From: an uncultured Caulobacter sp.
Lineage (GTDB): Bacteria > Pseudomonadota > Alphaproteobacteria > Caulobacterales > Caulobacteraceae
Direction: 5' to 3'
DNA length: 64,000 nt
Assembly: GCF_947036865.1 (NCBI RefSeq)
Contig: NZ_CAMQSF010000001.1
Span: 62,001 to 126,000 of the forward strand
Within the stretch, counting starts at the first letter, position 1; every line of letters begins with the position of its first letter. The translations under genes and the position numbers were made by a program. Below the pieces are notes generated by a model, which was not told the DNA's origin, searched no databases, and saw only the letters and a program-made list of their open reading frames with translations. Below, piece by piece: positions 11,157 to 20,063 of the stretch.

Positions 11157-12077
11157 TCAGCCCCAGGGGCCCGCGCCCGGAGAGGTCGAGACCCGCGCCG
11201 GTCGCCTGGCGGCCGTCCCCTGCCCCACGCCCAGGCGCATCAGGGCCTCGACGCGGTTGTGGGTCGCCGGGTGGGTCGAGAACAGGCTGTCGGCGCCCTT
11301 GCCGTTCAGCGGGTTGATGATGAACATGTGGGCCGTGGCGGGATTGCGCTCGGCCTCGTAGTTGACGTAGCCGCCCCGCGCATAGGCCTCGATCTTCTCC
11401 AGGGCGCGGGCCAGGGCGGCGGGGTCGCCGCCGATCGCCGCGCCGATCCGGTCGGCCTCGTACTCGCGGGCGCGGCTGATGGCCATCTGCACCAGCATGG
11501 CCGCGATCGGGGCCAGGATGGCGATGGCGATCGCGCCGATGACGCCGCCCCGATCGTTCTCGTCCCGCGAGCCGCCGAAGAAGAACGCGAAATTGGCCAG
11601 GGCCGAGATGGCGCCGGCGATGGTCGCCGTCACCGTCATGGTCAGGGTGTCGCGGTTCTTCACATGGGCCAGCTCGTGGGCCATCACGCCGCGGATCTCG
11701 TCGCGGGTCAGCAGGCGCAGCAGGCCCGTCGTGGCGGCGACCGCCGCGTGGGCCGGGTCGCGACCCGTGGCGAAGGCGTTGGGCTGGTCGCTGTCGATGA
11801 TGGTCACGCGCGGACGCGGCAGGCCGGCCTTGGCCGCCATCTCCACGACGTCGGTCACGTAGTGGCGGATCAGCGGCTCGGGATGGCTCTCGTCGACCTC
11901 CTGAGCCCCATAGCTCCGCAGCACGATCTTGTCGGCGTTCCAATACGAAAAGGCGTTCAGGCCCAGGGCGAACACCAGGGCGATCAGCATGCCGGTCGGG
12001 CCGCCGATCAGGTAGCCCGCGCCCATGAACAGGGCCGTCAGGCCCGCCAGCAGGATGTAGGTCTTGAGGTGGTTCAT
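11157..12077 (-). CDS. htpX: Membrane zinc metalloprotease HtpX
   Basis: A 306-residue M48 protease of the inner membrane that degrades misfolded membrane proteins. Two N-terminal spans (about 5-26 and 29-47) are followed by the zinc motif HELAH at 134-138 ([16 protein letters not shown]), two more hydrophobic segments (about 146-168 and 178-200) and the third ligand glutamate in [10 protein letters not shown]. The length is standard. The C-terminal tail after about 285 ([20 protein letters not shown]) is low-complexity. The upstream zinc-ribbon gene on the same strand ends 14 bp before its ATG, suggesting one transcript. Confidence 0.96.
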   Translation of the reverse strand: MNHLKTYILLAGLTALFMGAGYLIGGPTGMLIALVFALGLNAFSYWNADKIVLRSYGAQEVDESHPEPLIRHYVTDVVEMAAKAGLPRPRVTIIDSDQPNAFATGRDPAHAAVAATTGLLRLLTRDEIRGVMAHELAHVKNRDTLTMTVTATIAGAISALANFAFFFGGSRDENDRGGVIGAIAIAILAPIAAMLVQMAISRAREYEADRIGAAIGGDPAALARALEKIEAYARGGYVNYEAERNPATAHMFIINPLNGKGADSLFSTHPATHNRVEALMRLGVGQGTAARRPARVSTSPGAGPWG

Positions 12078-12091
12078 CGTCTTGATCGGGG

Positions 12092-12403
12092 TTAGTCGAA
12101 GATGTCGAACAGATCGAAGCGCTTCTTCTTGGCGTGGCCGTACTGGCCATGCCGGCGATAACGGTCGTCGTCATCGTCGTCGTCGAAGCGCCGGTGGCTG
12201 TCGGCGTGGTGATCGGGGCGGCTGTAGGGGGTGGGCGTCCTGTAGGTCGCCTGTAGCTCCTCGCGCTCGAACGCCATCAGCTTTTCCAGCTCGCCGCGAT
12301 CCAGCCAGACGCCGCGGCAGCGCGGGCACATGTCGAACTCGACGCCGGCGCGCTGCACGGCCTGCATCGAACCCTCGCAGTTGGGGCACATCAGAAGGGG
12401 CAT
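12092..12403 (-). CDS. TFIIB-type zinc-ribbon protein
   Basis: A 103-residue protein. Residues 1-45 form a zf-TFIIB-type zinc ribbon with two CxxC pairs (MCPNCEGSM and [18 protein letters not shown]), a widespread small domain of unknown role. The rest is a disordered, charged tail with a run of seven aspartates ([14 protein letters not shown]) and a [12 protein letters not shown] end. It probably precedes htpX in a two-gene unit. Molecular function unknown. Confidence 0.88.
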   Translation of the reverse strand: MPLLMCPNCEGSMQAVQRAGVEFDMCPRCRGVWLDRGELEKLMAFEREELQATYRTPTPYSRPDHHADSHRRFDDDDDDDRYRRHGQYGHAKKKRFDLFDIFD

Positions 12404-12673
12404 GGTCTCGGACCTCCGGATCCAAAAAGTGGATCGGGTGTCCTCGATGTCGGCGGCGCCTTGGGGAGAGGGGGGCTTTAAGGCGGCCGGACCCGGTTAC
12501 ATCGAGAACACCCGATGCGGTCCGACATCACGAGCGCTTGCGTCGCTCGCCAGAGGGGCCCGGTCCCGCATGACTAAGCTGGGATCATCGCGTCGGGCTT
12601 TCAAGGGAGATCCATCCCTTAAGGATCTAGAACAACAGGCTGTTTAGAGTTGGGTGTTGACGGGCTCCCGCGC

Positions 12674-12834
12674 CGTCCTCGCCCTTCGACAGGCTCAGGG
12701 TGAGGACGACCGTCGGCCCCGCGGGCGCAAAATCCTCATCCTGAGCCTGTCGAAGCATGTCCTCGGGCCGGCGCCGCCGGACCTGGGGGGACGAGGATTT
12801 CCATCCGGACCCGCGCCACACTCGGCGTGAACAC
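12674..12834. repeat. Dispersed inverted-repeat element, family A, copy 1
   Basis: Two arms about 30 bp long form an imperfect palindrome: CCTTCGACAGGCTCAGG (12683-12699) and CCTGAGCCTGTCGAAG (12740-12755), both within GAGGA-flanked blocks. A trailing block (GACGAGGATTT... to GCGTGAACAC, about 12790-12834) is shared with the copy at 24073-24199; relative to that copy this one has extra bases around 12757-12789. The palindrome also recurs at 38562-38655. Confidence 0.8.
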
Positions 12835-12844
12835 AGCCAAACAA

Positions 12845-12872
12845 AAAGGCCCCGGATCGCTCCGGGGCCTTT
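12845..12872 (-). terminator. Rho-independent terminator of rpsD
   Basis: On the minus strand a 12-bp stem (AAAGGCCCCGGA / TCCGGGGCCTTT, loop GCGA) starts 22 bp after the rpsD stop and is followed by TTGTTTGG. It is a clean intrinsic terminator. Confidence 0.88.
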
Positions 12873-12894
12873 CCGTATCGGTTCGGTTCGACGC

Positions 12895-13512
12895 TTACGA
12901 AGCGTAGAATTCGACGACCAGGTTCGGTTCCATCTTCACCGGATACGGAACTTCCGACAGTTCCGGAGCGCGGACGAAGGTGGCCGACAGGGCCTTGGTG
13001 TCGACCGTGACGTATTCGCAGAAGTCGCGCTCGTTCGAGGCGACCGACTCCAGGACCAGAGCCATGTTGCGCGACTTTTCGCGGACCTGGATCACGTCGC
13101 CGGCCTTGCAGCGGTACGACGGGATGTTCACGCGCTTGCCGTTCACGGTCACGTGGCCGTGGTTGACGAACTGGCGGGCGGCGAACGGGGTCGGCACGAA
13201 CTTGGCGCGATAGACGATGGCGTCCAGGCGCGATTCCAGCAGGCCGATCAGGTTTTCCGAGGTGTTGCCCTTGCGGCGGGCGGCTTCCTCGTAGGTGCGC
13301 GAGAATTGCTTCTCGGTCAGGTTACCGTAGTAGCCCTTCAGCTTTTGCTTGGCGCGCAGCTGCAGACCGAAGTCCGAAACCTTGCTCTTGCGGCGCTGGC
13401 CGTGCTGGCCGGGACCGTACGAGCGCGAGTTGACCGGGGACTTCGGACGGCCCCACAGGTTTTCACCCATGCGGCGGTCGATCTTGTACTTGGCGCTATG
13501 GCGCTTCGACAT
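12895..13512 (-). CDS. rpsD: 30S ribosomal protein S4
   Basis: A 205-residue S4, the primary 16S rRNA-binding protein that nucleates the 5' domain of the small subunit. It starts [21 protein letters not shown], as alphaproteobacterial S4 does, and contains [17 protein letters not shown] and the S4 RNA-binding domain ([47 protein letters not shown] region, about 93-155). It is monocistronic here, with its own terminator, not in the rpsM-rpsK-rpoA operon; this is normal for alphaproteobacteria. Confidence 0.98.
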   Translation of the reverse strand: MSKRHSAKYKIDRRMGENLWGRPKSPVNSRSYGPGQHGQRRKSKVSDFGLQLRAKQKLKGYYGNLTEKQFSRTYEEAARRKGNTSENLIGLLESRLDAIVYRAKFVPTPFAARQFVNHGHVTVNGKRVNIPSYRCKAGDVIQVREKSRNMALVLESVASNERDFCEYVTVDTKALSATFVRAPELSEVPYPVKMEPNLVVEFYAS

Positions 13513-13695
13513 AGTCGTTCTTTCTAACGATCCGGGCCGGCTCCCCTCGAGAGAGGCGCGATTTCAACGGCGGCTTCGGGTCAATCCGTCATAAGGTCAT
13601 CGCGCCGCGCGGCGAGCCGGCAGCGTGAAGGCGCGGTTTATGGGGGAAGGCGGGCGGGGAGTCAATCGTCCCCGCCCCGGCCCGCCGCGAAAGGC

Positions 13696-14076
13696 TCAGG
13701 GCCGAACGAGCGGGTTGCGCACGCGGATCTGGCCGCCGCGCTGGACGCCGAAGTCGTCCAGCCGATAGCGCAGCTCGACGCCCTCGGCGACCAGGGCCCG
13801 GCAGTTGTCGGGACGCTTGCGGATGAAGCTGAAGGCGGTGAGGCCATCGCGACGCTGGCTCTCGACCGAGAAGTCCTCCTGCCGGGTGCAGCCATTGGAC
13901 GAGACGCGGATCACCAGATCGCCGCCATCCACCCGCGCGCCCAGCACGCGCTCCAGGCTGTCGGAGACGCCGCGTGTCTGGGCGTAGTCGTGATGAACGT
14001 CGTCGGCGTCGATGATGACGCAGGCCGAGGTGCTCAGGCCCAGGGCGATCACGGCGGCGAGCGATGCGAGTTTCAT
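13696..14076 (-). CDS. Small lipoprotein, paralogue of the one at 9556-9933
   Basis: A 126-residue protein with a lipoprotein signal ending at Cys19 (ALGLSTSAC). The mature domain has Cys63 (LVIRVSSNGCTRQEDF) and Cys92 (SFIRKRPDNCRAL), 29 residues apart as in the paralogue, and ends in LDDFGVQRGGQIRVRNP, matching ELGLTRADRIVIANP of the other copy. Probably periplasmic or outer-membrane anchored; role unknown. It lies alone between rpsD and fghA. Confidence 0.82.
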   Translation of the reverse strand: MKLASLAAVIALGLSTSACVIIDADDVHHDYAQTRGVSDSLERVLGARVDGGDLVIRVSSNGCTRQEDFSVESQRRDGLTAFSFIRKRPDNCRALVAEGVELRYRLDDFGVQRGGQIRVRNPLVRP

Positions 14077-14150
14077 GATGGATTTCCCCTCCGATTGGTG
14101 AGCTTGACCGTGAGAGGAACCGCCTGAACCCAGGATGAATTACGGAATAT

Positions 14151-14999
14151 TCACAACCGGGCGGCGTGAAACGCCAGGTGATCGCCGATGAAGGTCGTGA
14201 TGAAGAAGTAGCTGTGGTCGTAGCCCGCCTGCCGCCGCACCGTGACCTTGCGGCCGGCCTTGGCGGCGGCCGCTTCGATCAGCTCGGGCTTAAGCTGGGT
14301 TTCCAGGAAGCTGTCGGCCAGGCCCTGGTCGATCAGGATGTCGTCGAACGCCGCGCCGGCGCCATCCTCGATCAGGGCGCAGGCGTCGTGGGCCCGCCAG
14401 GCGGCGCGGTCGGGGCCGAGATAGGCGCTCATCGCCTTGTCGCCCCACGGGCAGTTGAGCGGCGAGACGATCGGCGCGAAGGCGCTGACCGACTTGAAGA
14501 GCTCCGGGTTGCGCAGGGCGATCGTCAGCGCGCCGTGGCCGCCCATCGAGTGGCCGAAGATCCCGCGCCGCGCCGAGTCCAGCGGGAAGGCGCCGTCGAC
14601 GGCCTCCAGCAGGTCCTTGGTCACATAGGAATACATCTTGAAATGCGGCGCCCACGGGGCCTGGGTGGCGTCGACATAGAAGCCCGCCCCCTGCCCCAGG
14701 TCGTAGGCCGGATCGTCGGCCACGCCTTCCCCGCGCGGCGAGGTGTCCGGCGCGACGATCGCGATCCCGTGCTTGGCGGCGTGTTCGTAGACGCCCGACT
14801 TCACCGTGAAATTGTCCTCGGTGCAGGTCAGGCCCGACAGCCAGACGAGGTACGGGAACGGGCCCTCGCCATCTTGGCTATATTTGGCCGGCGTCCACAC
14901 CGTGAACTTCATCGGCGTGCCGGTGCTCGTGCTGTCATGGCGGCAGTAGCGAAGGGTTCCGCCGTGCACGCGGTGGGTGGCGAAGGTTTCGAGGGTCAT
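14151..14999 (-). CDS. fghA: S-formylglutathione hydrolase
   Basis: A 282-residue esterase-D-family enzyme that hydrolyses S-formylglutathione to formate and glutathione, the second step of glutathione-dependent formaldehyde oxidation. The nucleophile is Ser151 in FGHSMGGHGALT; LSGLTCTEDNFTVKSG and the late histidine in GYDHSYFFI complete the expected pattern. The start at 14999 is chosen because GGAGGAGAT precedes it and MTLETFATHRVHGG matches the family; the frame stays open further upstream through a repeat. It lies downstream of adhC on the same strand. Confidence 0.96.
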   Translation of the reverse strand: MTLETFATHRVHGGTLRYCRHDSTSTGTPMKFTVWTPAKYSQDGEGPFPYLVWLSGLTCTEDNFTVKSGVYEHAAKHGIAIVAPDTSPRGEGVADDPAYDLGQGAGFYVDATQAPWAPHFKMYSYVTKDLLEAVDGAFPLDSARRGIFGHSMGGHGALTIALRNPELFKSVSAFAPIVSPLNCPWGDKAMSAYLGPDRAAWRAHDACALIEDGAGAAFDDILIDQGLADSFLETQLKPELIEAAAAKAGRKVTVRRQAGYDHSYFFITTFIGDHLAFHAARL

Positions 15000-15006
15000 T
15001 CGCAAT

Positions 15007-15122
15007 CTCCTCCCCTCCCCCTTGCGGGGAGGGGTTGGGGGTGGGGGTGTCAGCGCCGCCATCGCCGAGCCAACACCCCCAATCCGACCGCTTCGCGGCC
15101 ACCTTTCCCCGCAAGGGGGAAA
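15007..15122. repeat. Dispersed inverted-repeat element, family B, copy 1
   Basis: The arms CCCCCTTGCGGGGAGGGG (about 15016-15033) and CCTTTCCCCGCAAGGGGGAAAGG (about 15101-15123) are inverted, with a second inner pair of GGGGGTGGGGGTGT and ACACCCCCAA. It fills the gap between adhC and fghA. A related element lies at 47536-47652. Confidence 0.75.
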
Positions 15123-15133
15123 GGAACTCTGTC

Positions 15134-16243
15134 CTAGAACGTCACCACGGTCCGGATGCTCTCGCCGGCGTGCATCAGGTCAAACGCCTTGTTGATCTCT
15201 TCCAGCGGCAGGACGTGGGTGATCATCGGGTCGATCTGGATCTTCCCGTCCATATACCAGTCGACGATCTTGGGCGTGTCGGTGCGGCCGCGCGCGCCGC
15301 CGAAGGCGGTGCCCTTCCAGACGCGACCGGTGACCAGCTGGAACGGACGGGTGGCGATCTCCTTGCCCGCCTCGGCCACGCCGATGATGATGCTTTCGCC
15401 CCAGCCGCGGTGGCAGGCCTCCAGCGCCGTGCGCATGACGCCGGTGTTGCCGGTGGCGTCGAAGGTGTAGTCGGCGCCGCCGTCGGTCAGGGCCACCAGG
15501 TGCGCGACGAGATCGCCCTGCACGTCGTTCGGATTGACGAAGTGGGTCATGCCGAACTTGCGGCCCCATTCCTCTCGCGCCGGGTTCAGATCAACGCCAA
15601 CGATCATGTTGGCGCCGACCAGCTTCAGGCCCTGGATGACGTTGAGGCCGATGCCGCCCAGACCGAAGACGATGCAATTGGCGCCCGGCTCGACCTTGGC
15701 GGTGTTGGTCACCGCGCCCACGCCCGTGGTCACGCCGCAACCGCAGTAGCAGGCGGTCTTGAACGGCGCGTCCTTGCGGATCTTGGCCACGGCGATCTCG
15801 GGCAGCACCGTATAGTTCGAGAAGGTCGAGCAGCCCATGTAGTGGGCGATGGCCTGGCCCTTGTACGAGAAACGGCTCGTCCCATCCGGCATCAGCCCCT
15901 TGCCCTGGGTGGCGCGGATGGCCGTGCAGAGGTTAGTCTTGCCCGACAGGCAGCTTTTGCACTGGCGGCATTCGGGCGTGTAGAGCGGGATCACGTGGTC
16001 GCCGACGGCCACGGACGTCACGCCCGCCCCGACCTCGACCACCACGCCCGCGCCCTCGTGGCCCAGGATCGACGGGAAGATGCCTTCGCTGTCGAGACCG
16101 TCCAGCGTATAGGCGTCTGTGTGGCAGACGCCGGTCGCCTTGATCTCGACCATCACCTCGCCCGCCTTGGGACCTTCCAGGTCGACCTCGACGATCTCCA
16201 GCGGCTTCTTGGCATCGAAGGCGACGGCGGCGCGGGTCTTCAT
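15134..16243 (-). CDS. adhC: S-(hydroxymethyl)glutathione dehydrogenase (class III alcohol dehydrogenase)
   Basis: A 369-residue zinc medium-chain dehydrogenase that oxidises the formaldehyde-glutathione adduct with NAD+. Catalytic zinc ligands appear in [12 protein letters not shown] and [12 protein letters not shown] and in the second half ([10 protein letters not shown]); the structural zinc site has four cysteines in [17 protein letters not shown]; the NAD fold shows [13 protein letters not shown]. Length and the [28 protein letters not shown] start are typical. It forms a pathway operon with fghA downstream, separated by a repeat of about 115 bp. Also called frmA or flhA in other species. 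Confidence 0.96.
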   Translation of the reverse strand: MKTRAAVAFDAKKPLEIVEVDLEGPKAGEVMVEIKATGVCHTDAYTLDGLDSEGIFPSILGHEGAGVVVEVGAGVTSVAVGDHVIPLYTPECRQCKSCLSGKTNLCTAIRATQGKGLMPDGTSRFSYKGQAIAHYMGCSTFSNYTVLPEIAVAKIRKDAPFKTACYCGCGVTTGVGAVTNTAKVEPGANCIVFGLGGIGLNVIQGLKLVGANMIVGVDLNPAREEWGRKFGMTHFVNPNDVQGDLVAHLVALTDGGADYTFDATGNTGVMRTALEACHRGWGESIIIGVAEAGKEIATRPFQLVTGRVWKGTAFGGARGRTDTPKIVDWYMDGKIQIDPMITHVLPLEEINKAFDLMHAGESIRTVVTF

Positions 16244-16310
16244 CGGGAGGTCTCCTGGGTGGCGAGTCGGCGCGACTTTGCCGCCCCGGACGGCGCGGGT
16301 CGAGCCCCGA

Positions 16311-17588
16311 TCAGACCTTGACGATCGCCGGGAAGCGGAAGCGGCCGTCCAGCAGTTCGGCCCGGGGCAGATAGGCGCGCAGGGTCATCGAGAACGGTCC
16401 GGCCTTGGGCGCGGGCAGCCAGTTGGCGGTGCGCTCGCCGCCCGGATCGGCGCGGCCGATCCAGATGTCCAGCGCGCCGTCGGCGTTGCGCTTCAGGCCC
16501 GGCGTCCGGTCGCCGACCGCGTAGCGCCTCAGCGGATTGTCGGTGAAGAAATACTGGCCGTCGGCCGTGGCCTCGTACATCGACAGCGACCAGAACCCGT
16601 CCAGCGGCAGCTTCGCCGGCAGGGTCAGGCGATAGAGGCCGTCGCCGGTGAAGGTCCCCGCCCCATCGTCGCCCGCCGCCTTCATGTACATGGCCTCGGC
16701 CACCGGCAGAGCGCCCAACCCCTGCAACGCGACGATGGCGCGGTAGATGTAGTCCTGGCCGTAGTCGCCGAGATTGGGGCGCGGATAGGCCCAGCCGTTG
16801 ATGAACGTCTGGCGGCCCTTGGCGAAGACGGTGATCAGCTTGGCCTCGTCGACCCCGTCGGCGGCGGCGGCGTCGTTATAGGGCCCGGCGCCCAGGAAGG
16901 CGCTGACGCGGCGCAGGATCCTGGTGTCGGTCGACGGGGCCGGATCGCTGGCCAGCAGCGCGCGCGCCGTGGCGAAATAGTCGGCCGGCTTGGCGTCGCG
17001 GGTGGCGTAGGCGGCGACGGGTCCGCCGGCGGGACCGACCAGCTTGAAGCCGTCCTGGGCCTTGTGCGCCGCGTCCAGATCGGCCCCGCCGTCGGTGAGG
17101 GTGCGCAGCAGCAGCCAGGCGTGCGGGGTGGCGATCCGGGTCGGGTTGGGTCCGGTCGAGGCCTGGCCCGGCCCGACCAGGGTGAAGGTCCCGCCCTCCC
17201 CGCCGACGGTGCGCGCGCCCAACACCACATTGTTGTTGGTGAACATGTCCATGACCGCCACCGAGTAGTAGCGGGCGCCGAGGGCCGGGATGGTCAGGGT
17301 CAGCGGTCCCTGGGTCAGGTCCAGGAAGGCCGCCGAATAGAGGGTGTCGTTGTTCGGCGTGGTGACCCAGCGGGCGGTGTGGTCCGACAGCGTCCGCGTG
17401 TGGGTCAGGCGGTTGACCGCCGCGCCGGGCGCCTTGAGCAGCCGCGCCCGGCTGGTGGCCATCTCGATCAGCGGCAGGGCATAGAGATAGGCGTCGCGCG
17501 CCGCCGTGGCGTCGCCCTCGGCGGCGCGGGCCAAGGCGGGCGAAAGTCCCAACGCGCCGGCCAGCGCCAGCAGTTCCCGACGGTTCAT
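16311..17588 (-). CDS. DUF1254/DUF1214 domain protein, exported
   Basis: A 425-residue protein. Residues 1-22 are a signal peptide ([22 protein letters not shown]; the twin arginine suggests Tat). Residues about 28-180 match DUF1254 ([34 protein letters not shown]), and the C-terminal part (about 310-415) matches DUF1214 ([36 protein letters not shown]). The biochemical function of this combination is not established. The gene stands alone, 67 bp upstream of adhC on the same strand. Confidence 0.88.
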   Translation of the reverse strand: MNRRELLALAGALGLSPALARAAEGDATAARDAYLYALPLIEMATSRARLLKAPGAAVNRLTHTRTLSDHTARWVTTPNNDTLYSAAFLDLTQGPLTLTIPALGARYYSVAVMDMFTNNNVVLGARTVGGEGGTFTLVGPGQASTGPNPTRIATPHAWLLLRTLTDGGADLDAAHKAQDGFKLVGPAGGPVAAYATRDAKPADYFATARALLASDPAPSTDTRILRRVSAFLGAGPYNDAAAADGVDEAKLITVFAKGRQTFINGWAYPRPNLGDYGQDYIYRAIVALQGLGALPVAEAMYMKAAGDDGAGTFTGDGLYRLTLPAKLPLDGFWSLSMYEATADGQYFFTDNPLRRYAVGDRTPGLKRNADGALDIWIGRADPGGERTANWLPAPKAGPFSMTLRAYLPRAELLDGRFRFPAIVKV

Positions 17589-17671
17589 GCCGCCCTCCCC
17601 AACATCTGTTTGAGCGGCAGTTGAACGCGGGATCGGCGGCGGCGCAAGAGCCGCCGCCGCCCGGCTCGAAA

Positions 17672-18088
17672 CTAGGCCGCGCGCGCCAGACGCGCCACGT
17701 GGACCACGTGTTCGAGCGTGATGATCGTCGCGTCGACCCGCTCGTGCGCGTCGGAGCCGACGACCTTGCGGGCGACCGCGGGCGACAGGGCCTCGCGCAG
17801 GTGGCCCAGGGCGCGCGGCGGCGCGATCAGGATCACCTGGTCGATGGCGTTGCGGCCGACCAGCGGGTCGAGCCGCTTGGCCAGGTCGCGCAGAAACGCC
17901 TTTTCCGCCCGGTCATGGATGTCACCGGCGTGGGTGATGTGGCTGGGCGGCGCGTGGTCGTGATGCTCCTTCAGGTCGGGCAGCCACTCGGGTCGGTCGT
18001 GCAGCGGCCCGTCCAGCCGGGGCTGCTCCAGCAGCCGGGCGCGGCGTCCGTCGGCGACCACGACCAAAGTTCTCGCGTCGGGGGTCAT
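17672..18088 (-). CDS. Host attachment protein family (AtsE-like)
   Basis: A 138-residue protein of the family called host-attachment protein after an Agrobacterium gene implicated in plant binding; the true role is unclear. Typical features: TLVVVADGRRARLLEQP near the start, a histidine-rich middle (HHDHAPPSHITHAGDIHDRAEKAFLRDLAKRL) and LIAPPRALGHLREALSPAV near the end, resembling an eRF1/baeRF-like fold. The start at 18088 is chosen for AAGGAG 9 bp upstream; the open frame continues 24 codons further. Monocistronic. Confidence 0.88.
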   Translation of the reverse strand: MTPDARTLVVVADGRRARLLEQPRLDGPLHDRPEWLPDLKEHHDHAPPSHITHAGDIHDRAEKAFLRDLAKRLDPLVGRNAIDQVILIAPPRALGHLREALSPAVARKVVGSDAHERVDATIITLEHVVHVARLARAA

Positions 18089-18182
18089 GAAAAGCTCCTT
18101 GGCTTGACCATGCCGGGGAGCCTGCGCCCGCGCCGTCCGGACGCGGATGATCAAGGTCAAATCCGCCGGCCGCCGCGCGTCC

Positions 18183-18983
18183 TTAAGGAGCCTCGTCCTT
18201 CGCCTTGCCCGCCGCCTTTTGAGCCAGCTTGGCCAGCACCCGGCCGCGCCCCTTGCTGAGCGCCGTGATCACGCCGCGGAAGGTGCGCACCTCCTGGTCG
18301 GTCAGCCGCGCGCGGGCCAGCGGGACCCGCAGATTGCGGACCATCGAGGGCTTCTTTTCCGGCGGATGATAGAAGCCGGCCTTCTCCAGCTCGTCCTCGA
18401 GGTGCTCGTAGAGGCCGAGCATGGCGGCCTGGTCGGCGGGCTCCTCGACGTTCAGTTCGAACCGTTTCCAGGGCCGGTCGTCCTGGGTCATCTTCCATTC
18501 GTAGGCGTTGATCGACACCGCCTGGGCCAGGTTCAGCGAGCGGAAGCGCTCGTCGATCGGGATCGACACGATGGCCTGGCACAGGGCGATGTCGTCGGTC
18601 TCCAGCCCCGCCCGCTCGCCGCCGAACAGCAGGCCGACCTTGCGGCCCTGGGCGACCTCGTCGGCGAGGCGCCCGGCGCTTTCACGCGGGGTGTAGACCG
18701 GCAGGCGCGTCTCGCGCGGTCGGGCCGTGGTGGCGTAGACCAGCTTCAGGTCGGCGATCGCCGCCTCCAGCGTGTCGAAGACCTTGGCGTCGTCCAGCGG
18801 CCAGTGGGCGCCGGAGGCGCTGGCCCAGGCGCGCTCCTGCGGCCAGCCGTCGCGTGGCCGCACCAGGCGCAGCTCCGACAGGCCGAAATTGGCCATCACC
18901 CGCGCGACCGAGCCGATGTTCTCGGCCAACTGGGGCTCGTTGAGGATGACGCACGGCGGGACAGGCTTGAAGTCTTCGGTCAT
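18183..18983 (-). CDS. trmJ: SpoU/TrmJ-family RNA 2'-O-methyltransferase
   Basis: A 266-residue SPOUT methyltransferase, probably tRNA (Cm32/Um32) methyltransferase TrmJ. Motif 1 is NEPQLAENIGSVARVMANFG; motif 2 LLFGGERAGLETDDIALC; motif 3 SIPIDERFRSLNLAQAVSINAYEW, together forming the SAM-binding trefoil knot. The C-terminal extension (about 180-266) is helical, as in TrmJ. The ATG at 18983 (MTEDFKPV) is preferred to an in-frame start at 19019 that adds only MRRDRRRRQRGW. It is divergent from the beta-lactamase-like gene, with 78 bp between. Confidence 0.9.
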   Translation of the reverse strand: MTEDFKPVPPCVILNEPQLAENIGSVARVMANFGLSELRLVRPRDGWPQERAWASASGAHWPLDDAKVFDTLEAAIADLKLVYATTARPRETRLPVYTPRESAGRLADEVAQGRKVGLLFGGERAGLETDDIALCQAIVSIPIDERFRSLNLAQAVSINAYEWKMTQDDRPWKRFELNVEEPADQAAMLGLYEHLEDELEKAGFYHPPEKKPSMVRNLRVPLARARLTDQEVRTFRGVITALSKGRGRVLAKLAQKAAGKAKDEAP

Positions 18984-19061
18984 CCACCCCCTTTGCCGCC
19001 GTCGACGGTCCCGACGCAAGAGGCCAGCGCAGCCAAGCCGCGACGGCCGCGTTTAGCCGGC

Positions 19062-20057
19062 ATGTCGCGCCGCGCCGTCCTGACCGCCCTCCTCGCCCTG
19101 CCCCTGCTCGCGGCCTGCCGCGAAAAACCCATGCTCGGGCAGGAGGAGCCGGCCATCGACCCCAAGGCGCTGCAGACGCGGATCGCCGCGCTCGCCGCCC
19201 GCGCCGCGCCGGCCCGGCTGGGCGTCGGCGTACAGGACCTGGGCACGCGGCAGCTCTGGGCGTTCGAGGGGGACACGCCGTTCCCGCTGGGCGGGGCCGC
19301 CAGCATCCCGATCCTGGCGGCGGTCATGGCCGAGACCGAGGCCGGTCGCCTGCCGCCCGCGGAGATCATCACCGTCCGCGACGTCGACCTGTCGCCGCCG
19401 CCCAGCGCCGTGGCCGACGCCTGGCCCGCCCGACGAACCTGGAGCGTCGCCGAGCTGGAGACCCTGGCGCGCGGCGGGGACAACACGGCGCTGGACCTTC
19501 TGACCCGCCGGATCGAAGGCCCGGGCGGCGTCACAGGCTGGCTGGACGTCAAGCAGATCCGCAATGTCAGCGTCGACCGCTACCGACGCCAGATCGCTAC
19601 GGACTCGCGCGGCCTGGCCTCGTTCCGCGCGGACTGGAAAGGCGAAAGCGCCTGGCGCGCGGCCGTCAACAGGGTTCCCGCCGACCAACGCGCGCGCGCC
19701 GCTCGGGCGCGGCGCGGCGACCCGCGCGATACGGCCACGCCCGTGGGCATGATCCGCCTGATGGACGCCTTCATCAATCGCGAGCTGGTCGCCAAGCCCG
19801 ATCCGAGCCGGCTGCTCGGCGACGACCCGGGCTATCTGGCGGCCGCCCTGCCCGAGGGCGCGCGGATCATTCAATCGGCCGGGACGCCGCCCCCGGACCT
19901 GGGGATCTTTCCCACCAGCCACGCGGTCGCCTTCGTCGAACTGAAGGGCGGCCGCCGGATCGCCTTCGTCGTCTTCCTGACCGCCTCCAGCGCCGATATC
20001 GCCGCGCGCCAGGCCCTGATCGCCGACGTCGGGCGCGCGGTGCTACAGGAGTTCTGA
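19062..20057 (+). CDS. Class A beta-lactamase-fold lipoprotein lacking all catalytic motifs
   Basis: A 331-residue protein with a lipoprotein signal ending at Cys19 (LPLLAAC). The body follows class A beta-lactamases: ARLGVGVQDLGTRQLWAFEGDTPFPL, then the nucleophile helix, then a GDN motif, then the beta3 strand. The residues have changed. Where S70-x-x-K73 should be it has G78-A-A-S81 (FPLGGAASIPILAAVM); SDN is G139-D-N141; KTG is S272-A-G274. Hydrolysis by the usual mechanism is not possible. It is probably a membrane-anchored pseudoenzyme, perhaps a binding protein. The start is the ATG at 19062; the frame is open upstream but antisense to trmJ. Confidence 0.82.
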   Translation: MSRRAVLTALLALPLLAACREKPMLGQEEPAIDPKALQTRIAALAARAAPARLGVGVQDLGTRQLWAFEGDTPFPLGGAASIPILAAVMAETEAGRLPPAEIITVRDVDLSPPPSAVADAWPARRTWSVAELETLARGGDNTALDLLTRRIEGPGGVTGWLDVKQIRNVSVDRYRRQIATDSRGLASFRADWKGESAWRAAVNRVPADQRARAARARRGDPRDTATPVGMIRLMDAFINRELVAKPDPSRLLGDDPGYLAAALPEGARIIQSAGTPPPDLGIFPTSHAVAFVELKGGRRIAFVVFLTASSADIAARQALIADVGRAVLQEF

Positions 20058-20063
20058 ACCTGC

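Larger units (their letters stand above)
12404..12894. other. 491-bp intergenic region: repeat element and rpsD terminator
   Basis: This gap separates the zinc-ribbon gene and rpsD (both minus strand). The rpsD side holds the terminator (12845-12872) and an inverted-repeat element (12674-12834). The rest, 12404-12673, should carry the promoter of the zinc-ribbon/htpX unit; I see no protein gene there. Confidence 0.6.
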
